Shown here in pieces: positions 1 through 4,434 of a stretch of DNA of 5,916 bases. A model generated the notes under the pieces. It was not told where the DNA came from. It worked only from the letters and a program-made list of their open reading frames with translations, and made no database searches. The first letter of the stretch is position 1. Every line of letters starts with the position of its first letter. The stretch is from Roseilinea sp034431495 (lineage in GTDB: Bacteria > Chloroflexota > Anaerolineae > J036 > Brachytrichaceae). The stretch is from positions 1-5,916 of the forward strand of contig DAOUDB010000223.1 of assembly GCA_034431495.1 (NCBI GenBank), read 5' to 3'. The position numbers and the translations under genes are program-made.

Positions 1-822
1 CTGGCCGAGCTGCGCCCGCAGGCTGCGCCGGCCGGCCTGGAGGCGCTGCTGGCCGGCCTGCCCACCGAGGACCAGACCAAATGTTTCAAACTTTTGTGCT
101 ATGCCAGTTTGTGGGGCAATCGGGCCGATCTCAGCTACAACGTCTCGCTCACCGTCACGGCGGCGGCCAGCCTGGATGACGAGCGGGCGCATCTGCTGGC
201 CGACGACACCGACGCCGTATGGGACTTCCTGAAGCGCAAACACTCCCCCACCCTGCGCGTCGCGCTGATCACAGACAACTGCGGCAGCGAGTTGTTGATG
301 GATCTGGCGCTGGCCGGCTTTCTGCTGGATAGCGGCCTGGCTGCCAGCGTCACGCTTCAGCTCAAGGGACAGCCTTTCTTTGTCTCCGATGCCATGCCGC
401 GCGACGCGCTCGACAGCCTGGCTGCGCTGGCGCACAGCGGGCTGCATACGGCCCGGCTTGCGGCGCAGGCGCGCGCGCATATTGCGGCCGGCCGGTTGCG
501 CCTGCGCGCGCACTGGTTCTATGCCTCGTGCCTGATGTATGCCCAGTTGCCGGCCGATCTGCGCGCCGAACTGGCCGGCTTCGACCTGGTTATTTTGAAA
601 GGCGATGCCAACTATCGGCGCTTGCTGGGCGACGCGCGCTGGGATCCCAGCACGCCGTTTGCGCAAGCGGTGTCGTACTTCCCGGCGCCGCTGCTGGCGC
701 TGCGCACGCTGAAGGCGGAACTGATCGTGGGCCTGGCGCCGGGGGTGGCCGAACGCCTGTTCGATATTGAACCGGACTGGCGCACGAATGGCCGGCGCGG
801 TGTGGCACAGGCCCGGCTTTAG
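1..822 (+). CDS. DUF89 / ARMT1-like metal-dependent phosphatase, 5'-truncated
   Basis: The frame is open from base 1 to the TAG at 820-822, giving 273 residues; the gene starts upstream of the window, and an internal TTG at 94 is not a credible start. Family hallmarks occur in order: a SLWGNRADLS motif (codons 36-45), TDNCGSELLMD (91-101), FVSD, LKGDANYRRL (199-208), PAPLLALRTLKAELIVGL, and a C-terminal DWRTNGRRGV segment. These match human ARMT1 and other DUF89 damage-control phosphatases. D92, N93 and D202 correspond to the conserved metal-binding Asp-Asn...Asp set, and RTLK is the conserved basic motif near the phosphate site. Known members are cytosolic and hydrolyse phosphorylated metabolites such as fructose 1-phosphate and other potentially damaging sugar phosphates; the substrate here cannot be read from the sequence. 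The N-terminal helical cap is mostly outside the window. The gene is followed after 9 nt by the radical SAM gene, which suggests an operon. The family call is firm; the substrate is unknown. Confidence 0.93.
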   Translation: MAELRPQAAPAGLEALLAGLPTEDQTKCFKLLCYASLWGNRADLSYNVSLTVTAAASLDDERAHLLADDTDAVWDFLKRKHSPTLRVALITDNCGSELLMDLALAGFLLDSGLAASVTLQLKGQPFFVSDAMPRDALDSLAALAHSGLHTARLAAQARAHIAAGRLRLRAHWFYASCLMYAQLPADLRAELAGFDLVILKGDANYRRLLGDARWDPSTPFAQAVSYFPAPLLALRTLKAELIVGLAPGVAERLFDIEPDWRTNGRRGVAQARL

Positions 823-831
823 AATGGCGGC

Positions 832-2115
832 ATGGCAATCGTGCGGTTGCGCAGCCCCGCCGGCGCGCAAATCAACCTGAGCCTGCGCGCGGGGGCGCTT
901 GCGCTTATCGAGGACAACCACACCGCTTTCACTTTCGACGAAGCGGGGCGTTTGCTGAGCGCGTTTGTGGAGGGGCGCACGTATCGGCGCAGCCTGTCGA
1001 ACGACATCCTGGAGAAAAGCCCCGGCCCGCAGCCGGGCCTGGCGCATCGGTCGCGCCGGCTGCTGGCGCGCGATGAGATCGAGCAGCTTGAAGCACAGGC
1101 TTATCGCTTTGCGGCGCATGTGTCCGATTGGCTGGCGGCTGAATCTCCCGCCGATCCAGACTGCGCCCGCATGCGCGACGTGCTGAAGCGCGTGGCCACC
1201 TATAACTTTGCGCGCCTGGAAGCCGAGCGCGCCACGTATCAGGCGATCTATGGGCGCGTGCCTATCATGCCGCCGGATCAATACATGGCGCTGGCGCTGC
1301 AAGCCACAGAGGGCTGTTCGTTCAACGCCTGCGCCTTCTGCGGCTTCTACCGCGACCGGCGCTTTCGCGTCAAGTCGGCGGCGGAATTTCGGCGGCACAT
1401 TGTGCAGGTCAAAGCTTTTCTGGGACGCGGCATATCGCTGCGCCGCTCTATCTTTCTGGGCGACGCCAACGCGCTGTTGCTGCCGCAGCCGGCGCTGAGG
1501 GATGTCTTCGACGCCCTGCACGAGGCGTTTGCATTCGGGTCGGGGGAAGCAGCCGGTGACACGGACCCGTCGGAGGCGCGCCCGCCGATGAAGGGCGTGT
1601 ACTCGTTCATCGACGCTTTTAGCACGCGCCGCAAAACGCCGGAAGAGTTTGCCGAACTGGCGTCGCGCGGGCTGCGGCGCGTATATGTCGGCCTGGAGAC
1701 GGGCGATCCGGAATTGCTGAAGTTTCTGGGCAAGCCCAACACGCCGGACGATGTGAGCGCGCTGGTAAGCCGGCTGAAAGAGGCTGGCCTGAAAGAGGCT
1801 GGCCTGAGTGTGGGGGTGATCGTGTTGGTTGGAGCGGGCGGGCGCGCGTTTGCCGGCCGGCATGTGGCCAACACCATCGCGCGGGTGCGAGACATGCCGC
1901 TTGACGGTGGGGATGTGGTGTATTTGTCCGAGCTGGTCGATTACCCGGGGTCAGAGTATGCCGCGCATGCGGCCCAGGCCGGCATTGAAGCGCTAAGCCC
2001 GGCAGAGACGGCGGCGCAGATGCGAGCGCTGATGGATGGATTACGAGGGAGCTGGCAGGGGAGAGCGCGCGGGCCGGTGGTGTCTTACTACGACGTGCGC
2101 GAGTTTGTGTACTGA
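832..2115 (+). CDS. Radical SAM protein (COG1032-like)
   Basis: This complete gene encodes 427 residues, from ATG at 832 to TGA at 2113-2115. An N-terminal domain of about 145 residues contains a FTFDEAGRLLSAF stretch and a basic helix. The radical SAM barrel follows. The cluster motif is C162-x4-C167-x2-C170 followed by GFYRDRRFRV; CX4CX2C is common in this subfamily, which usually reads GC(S/P)(W/F)N.C.FC. Further marks are SIFLGDANALLLP (206-218), VYVGLETGDPELLKFLGK (284-301) and VGVIVLVGAGG (327-337). The only other cysteine is C111, so a second Fe-S cluster is unlikely. The protein should bind one [4Fe-4S] cluster and S-adenosylmethionine in the cytosol; its substrate is unknown. It starts 9 nt after the DUF89 stop with only a weak GGCGGC upstream, consistent with translational coupling. 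Two oddities are a Gly/Asp/Ser/Pro-rich insert at about 236-252 and a tandem LKEAG repeat at 315-324. Confidence 0.92.
   Translation: MAIVRLRSPAGAQINLSLRAGALALIEDNHTAFTFDEAGRLLSAFVEGRTYRRSLSNDILEKSPGPQPGLAHRSRRLLARDEIEQLEAQAYRFAAHVSDWLAAESPADPDCARMRDVLKRVATYNFARLEAERATYQAIYGRVPIMPPDQYMALALQATEGCSFNACAFCGFYRDRRFRVKSAAEFRRHIVQVKAFLGRGISLRRSIFLGDANALLLPQPALRDVFDALHEAFAFGSGEAAGDTDPSEARPPMKGVYSFIDAFSTRRKTPEEFAELASRGLRRVYVGLETGDPELLKFLGKPNTPDDVSALVSRLKEAGLKEAGLSVGVIVLVGAGGRAFAGRHVANTIARVRDMPLDGGDVVYLSELVDYPGSEYAAHAAQAGIEALSPAETAAQMRALMDGLRGSWQGRARGPVVSYYDVREFVY
1774..1803 (+). repeat. Exact 15-bp in-frame tandem duplication
   Basis: The unit CTGAAAGAGGCTGGC occurs twice back to back (1774-1788 and 1789-1803) and is followed by a further CTG. 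It encodes LKEAG-LKEAG-L in the radical SAM protein, just before the VGVIVLVG beta strand. Related proteins usually carry one such helix end (LKEAG followed by a strand), so this looks like a recent slippage or duplication adding five residues. The copies are identical at every base, which argues against an old duplication. Confidence 0.9.
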
Positions 2116-2133
2116 CAACCCGATGCAGGTGCG

Positions 2134-2163
2134 ACGTGGGACAGGATTAATCCTGCCCCACGT
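2134..2163. terminator. Near-perfect 30-bp palindrome between convergent genes, terminator-like
   Basis: The arms ACGTGGGACAGGATT (2134-2148) and AATCCTGCCCCACGT (2149-2163) are complementary except at one position (A2141 opposite C2156). The RNA would form a stem of about 13 bp with a TTAA loop. It begins 18 nt after the radical SAM stop and ends 48 nt past the stop of the convergent lipoprotein gene, a suitable place for a bidirectional terminator. It lacks a good T-tract on either side (only TTT on the plus side), so intrinsic termination may be weak. It could instead be a dispersed intergenic hairpin repeat. The structure is certain; the function is inferred. Confidence 0.6.
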
Positions 2164-2211
2164 TTCGCTCGCCACTCAGTGCGCCCGCACCCCTGCGCGT
2201 GGCGCTCCTGC

Positions 2212-3099
2212 CTATTGCTCGCACACCCACACTTCCACATCGTCCACAGACATCGAAGTCAGGCCGCCGCGTGCATCGTTGTACACGCCGAATTGCACTG
2301 CGATGGTGCGGCCGGCATAGCGGCTGATGTCAAACACCAGCGGCTGCCACTGGGTGGCGTTGGCCTTTGCGCGCAACAGCCACTCGAACGACCAGTCGGG
2401 GCGCACGGCCAGCACATATTGCAGGTCGTGGGCAGCGGGCAGTGGGCCGGCCGACAGGTCGCCGGTGGGGCAATCGCCGCGCGTGCAGCGCTCGATCAGG
2501 CGCGAGGTCTGCTCCTCGGTGCGCGGGTACCACCACAGGCGCAGGGTGGCCGTGATGGCTTTTGAGGGAATGCTGACCCACTGCCGCGCGTCGGAATAGA
2601 TGTGATAGGGCCGACCTGTAGTCAGCCCGGCCAGAATCGAGCGCGCCCCGCTATGAGCGCCGCCATGCGCTGCGTCGGGGTCATAGCGCGCCGGCCTTCC
2701 GCCCACAAAGTGCCATGCAGCATCCTCCTCCATCGCGCTGTTCAGGATGATCTGCTGGCACCCTGCCTCTGCGCCTCCCTGACCGAATGAGGGGATGAAT
2801 GCTTTGGGCCCTTCTACAGCGGCGTTCTCAGATTCGCCGGAAGCAGCCGCTGGGCTTGTGCCTTCGCCTTCGGTTGCGGTTGATGTTCCCGCCCCCGTTG
2901 TCCCGGCATCCGAAGAGACTGGCTGATCACCCGCCTGTTGCCCGGTCTCAGGTTGTCCTGCCGTCGTTTCCTGCGTTTCTTGCTGTGCCGCGCCGGAGGT
3001 CGCCTCGCTGGCCGACTCGAGTACCCGGAACGCGCATCCCGAAGTGGTAAGCAATACACTGCACAGAATACATGCAAGGGATATACGTCGCGCCTTCAT
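2212..3099 (-). CDS. Secreted lipoprotein with low-complexity linker and jelly-roll-like C-terminal domain
   Basis: This complete minus-strand gene encodes 295 residues and ends with TAG at 2212-2214. The N-terminus MKARRISLACILCSVLLTTSGC is a basic region plus hydrophobic segment ending in a lipobox-like TTSGC, so C22 would be lipidated and the protein anchored outside the membrane. Residues about 25-105 form a Glu/Thr/Ser/Gly/Gln/Ala-rich, probably disordered linker. Residues about 112-295 look like a beta-sandwich (jelly-roll, CBM- or MAM-like) domain: ILNSAMEEDAAWHF, HGGAHSGARSIL, QWVSIPS, TATLRLWWY, FDISRYAGRTIAVQFGVYNDARGG and MSVDDVEVWVC. Mature-domain cysteines are C114, C205, C210 and C293; C114/C293 could staple the domain ends and C205/C210 a loop. 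No catalytic motif was seen, so glycan or protein binding is a guess. It lies 32 nt downstream of fbp on the same strand and may be co-transcribed, but it has its own strong ribosome binding site. Confidence 0.87.
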   Translation of the reverse strand: MKARRISLACILCSVLLTTSGCAFRVLESASEATSGAAQQETQETTAGQPETGQQAGDQPVSSDAGTTGAGTSTATEGEGTSPAAASGESENAAVEGPKAFIPSFGQGGAEAGCQQIILNSAMEEDAAWHFVGGRPARYDPDAAHGGAHSGARSILAGLTTGRPYHIYSDARQWVSIPSKAITATLRLWWYPRTEEQTSRLIERCTRGDCPTGDLSAGPLPAAHDLQYVLAVRPDWSFEWLLRAKANATQWQPLVFDISRYAGRTIAVQFGVYNDARGGLTSMSVDDVEVWVCEQ

Positions 3100-3104
3100 G
3101 GTTG

Positions 3105-3110
3105 CCTCCT
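3105..3110 (-). promoter_or_regulatory. Strong Shine-Dalgarno site of the lipoprotein gene
   Basis: On the minus strand a perfect AGGAGG lies 5 nt before the ATG at 3099-3097. It fixes the start that places the signal peptide at the N-terminus, and it supports independent, efficient translation compared with the weak site in front of fbp. Confidence 0.85.
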
Positions 3111-3131
3111 TGTGTTCCGTTCGAGCTAACC

Positions 3132-4139
3132 CTAATCATACCGCTGAATAAACTGCTCTGCACGTTCGACCAGCGCGCGATTGCCTATGAAAAGAGGCGT
3201 GCGCTGATGCAGGCTGCCGGGTTGGATGTCCAGGATTGGCCGCCGGCCATCCGAAGCCAGACCGCCGGCCTGATGCGCCACGAATGCGAGTGGCGCTGCC
3301 TCATACGCCAGCCGGAGCTTGCCGCGTGGATTGCGCGAGTCGGCTGGATAGTAATATACGCCGCCGGACAACAGATTACGATGGAAATCGGCGACCAGAG
3401 CGCCTACGTAGCGCGCAGCAACCGGCTTCGATGGCTCGTCGGGATCCATGCCCTGCAACCAGCGGGTGTAGCGTTGTACGCCGGCGCTCCAGTACTGCTC
3501 GTTGGCCTGGTTGGCGCTGTAGTAGCCGGCCTTTGATGGATAACGCAGATTGGGATGGGTGAGCAAAAACTCGCCCAGCGTGGGGTCGAGCGTGAAGCCA
3601 TCGACGCCGTGGCCGGTGGTGTACACCAGCATGGTACTGGTGCTGTAGATCACGTAGCCGGCGGCGGCCAGCGCGCGTCCTGGTTGCAGACAATCCTCCA
3701 GCGTGCCGGGGCCGCTCTCGGTGATCCGGCGGTAGATGCCGAAGATGGTGCCTACGCTGACGTTTGCATCGATGTTGGAGGAGCCGTCCAGCGGATCGAA
3801 CAGCAGCACATAGCGCCCATCGCAGCAGTGCTGTTCGGGGATGGGGATGATGCCCGATGATTCTTCGGAAGCCATCACCGCGATGCGGCCCGACTCTGCA
3901 TTCATGCGGATGAACGTCTCGTTGGCGAAGGCGTCCAGCTTCATCTGTTCTTCGCCCTGCACGTTCACTCTGCCGGCCATGCCCAGTAGTTGGCTCAGCC
4001 CGGCCCGCCGTGTCTCGCGCGCAATGATCTTGGCTGCCAGGGCAATGTCATACAGCAGGTTGGAGAAAACGCCGGTGGCCTCAGGATGCTGATGTTCCTG
4101 GTTCAAGATGTGGCGCTCAATGGTGACCAGCTTGTCCAT
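3132..4139 (-). CDS. fbp: Fructose-1,6-bisphosphatase class I
   Basis: This complete gene encodes 335 residues, the usual length for class I FBPase (ATG at 4139-4137, TAG at 3134-3132). The enzyme hydrolyses fructose 1,6-bisphosphate to fructose 6-phosphate and phosphate in the cytosol, the committed step of gluconeogenesis; it can also serve the reductive pentose phosphate cycle. Visible motifs are NVQGEEQMKLDAFANE (59-74), ASEE with E92/E93, FDPLDGSSNID (114-124) with metal ligands D115 and D118, ARYVGALVADFHR (242-254) with R243, which reaches into the neighbouring active site in known structures, and GKLRLAYEAAPLAF with E280. By alignment to mammalian FBPase, the AMP-site residues T22, R109 (for Lys), Y110 and R137 are kept, while the Glu of the TGE motif is V24. 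The ribosome binding site is weak (GAAAAGA next to the ATG). The lipoprotein gene follows after 32 nt; uxaE diverges upstream. Confidence 0.98.
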   Translation of the reverse strand: MDKLVTIERHILNQEHQHPEATGVFSNLLYDIALAAKIIARETRRAGLSQLLGMAGRVNVQGEEQMKLDAFANETFIRMNAESGRIAVMASEESSGIIPIPEQHCCDGRYVLLFDPLDGSSNIDANVSVGTIFGIYRRITESGPGTLEDCLQPGRALAAAGYVIYSTSTMLVYTTGHGVDGFTLDPTLGEFLLTHPNLRYPSKAGYYSANQANEQYWSAGVQRYTRWLQGMDPDEPSKPVAARYVGALVADFHRNLLSGGVYYYPADSRNPRGKLRLAYEAAPLAFVAHQAGGLASDGRRPILDIQPGSLHQRTPLFIGNRALVERAEQFIQRYD

Positions 4140-4169
4140 TCTTTTCTGTGCTAACGATGCGTCGCAGGA

Positions 4170-4198
4170 AGTCTATCGAAAGGCTGACCTTTGCGCAA
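4170..4198 (-). promoter_or_regulatory. Candidate sigma70-type promoter of fbp with an internal dyad
   Basis: On the minus strand TTGCGC (4198-4193) and TAGACT (4175-4170) are separated by exactly 17 bp. They match 3/6 and 4/6 of the -35 and -10 consensus and would give a leader of roughly 25 nt before fbp. The spacer carries a perfect dyad AAAGG-N4-CCTTT (4179-4192), and the -35 lies in the palindrome TTGCGCAA (4191-4198), so a repressor could bind here. The hexamers are only moderate matches, so this is a candidate. Confidence 0.33.
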
Positions 4199-4249
4199 GC
4201 GTGACTACTGCCACGCGCAACGCATGGCGAAGCCAGCCTCAGGCAAAGT

Positions 4250-4284
4250 AAAAAATGAGCCCCGGCTGTCCGTGGCCGGGGCTC
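4250..4284 (-). terminator. Intrinsic terminator reading toward fbp
   Basis: The arms GAGCCCCGGC (4257-4266) and GCCGGGGCTC (4275-4284) pair perfectly over 10 bp with an 8-nt loop. On the minus strand the stem is followed by one A and then six T residues (4255-4250), the classic Rho-independent form. On the plus strand no T-tract follows. It therefore ends transcripts moving leftward into fbp. Since the gene upstream of it (uxaE) points the other way, it either insulates fbp, ends a short non-coding RNA, or acts as an attenuator in a long fbp leader. Confidence 0.78.
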
Positions 4285-4287
4285 TTC

Positions 4288-4303
4288 AGGAGGAGGAGGA
4301 GAG
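4288..4303. repeat. AGG trinucleotide microsatellite
   Basis: Four consecutive AGG units and a trailing AGAG sit directly beside the intrinsic terminator. On the plus strand this is a strong Shine-Dalgarno-like tract 7 nt before a TTG at 4307. On the minus strand it is a pyrimidine-rich CCT tract just upstream of the terminator stem. It may be length-variable. Confidence 0.8.
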
Positions 4304-4351
4304 TAATTGTTTCTCGTCAGCCTGATTCTATCTGTTGCGACATTGAATGCT

Positions 4352-4369
4352 ATCCGCCGAAGGGCGGAT
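4352..4369. other. Short hairpin in the fbp/uxaE divergent region
   Basis: ATCCGCC (4352-4358) and GGCGGAT (4363-4369) form a perfect 7-bp stem with a 4-nt GAAG loop (CTTC on the minus strand). No T-tract follows on either strand, so it is not an intrinsic terminator. It could be part of a leader RNA structure or a protein binding dyad. Confidence 0.5.
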
Positions 4370-4379
4370 CGACTCTGCA

Positions 4380-4400
4380 ACCATCGTCCGATGGTAATAT
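4380..4400 (+). promoter_or_regulatory. Operator-like dyad overlapping a -10-like element before uxaE
   Basis: ACCATCG-TC-CGATGGT (4380-4395) is a perfect 16-bp dyad with a 2-bp spacer, the geometry of a site for a dimeric repressor such as a LacI-, TetR- or GntR-type protein. It abuts TAATAT (4395-4400), which resembles a -10 box and would start a leader of about 28 nt for uxaE. No good -35 hexamer is present at 17 bp upstream (ACTCTG at 4372-4377), so the promoter assignment is weak. The dyad itself is clear. Confidence 0.42.
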
Positions 4401-4423
4401 CCGACTAGTGCGGACACCTCCCG

Positions 4424-4427
4424 AAGG
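4424..4427 (+). promoter_or_regulatory. Shine-Dalgarno site of uxaE
   Basis: AAGG within GAAGGT lies 7 nt before the ATG at 4435, a standard spacing. It favours this ATG over an in-frame GTG at 4408, which has no such site. Confidence 0.6.
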
Positions 4428-4434
4428 TCACACG

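Noticed and set aside
94..96. TTG as the start of the DUF89 gene
   Set aside because: The frame is open to base 1 and the upstream residues continue in the same composition; starting here would cut into the conserved LWGNRADLS segment. The gene is truncated by the window.
1315..1341. CX4CX2C read as a degenerate, inactive radical SAM motif
   Set aside because: Although the classic motif is CX3CX2C, this spacing within GC-(S/P)-(F/W)-N-x-C-x-F-C is common in COG1032-like radical SAM proteins, and the rest of the barrel is intact.
1347..1895. Minus-strand open frame of 182 codons
   Set aside because: It is antisense to the radical SAM barrel, Arg/Ser/Pro-rich, and shows no motif or credible ribosome site. 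It is a shadow of the real gene.
2036..2565. Plus-strand open frames (2036-2320, 2179-2565) running past the radical SAM stop into the lipoprotein gene
   Set aside because: They are out of frame with the radical SAM gene, cross the palindrome, and are antisense to the jelly-roll domain coding sequence. No protein family is recognisable.
4117..4380. Minus-strand 87-codon frame upstream of and overlapping the fbp start
   Set aside because: It is in a different frame from fbp, crosses the strong intrinsic terminator, and has no recognisable product or ribosome site.
4408..4410. In-frame GTG as an earlier start for uxaE
   Set aside because: It has no ribosome site upstream, and the ATG at 4435 has AAGG at 7 nt and gives an N-terminus of plausible length.
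4140..4434. A known riboswitch or T-box in the divergent region
   Set aside because: I looked for conserved riboswitch cores and a T-box sequence on both strands and recognised none. Only simple hairpins and the terminator are visible.
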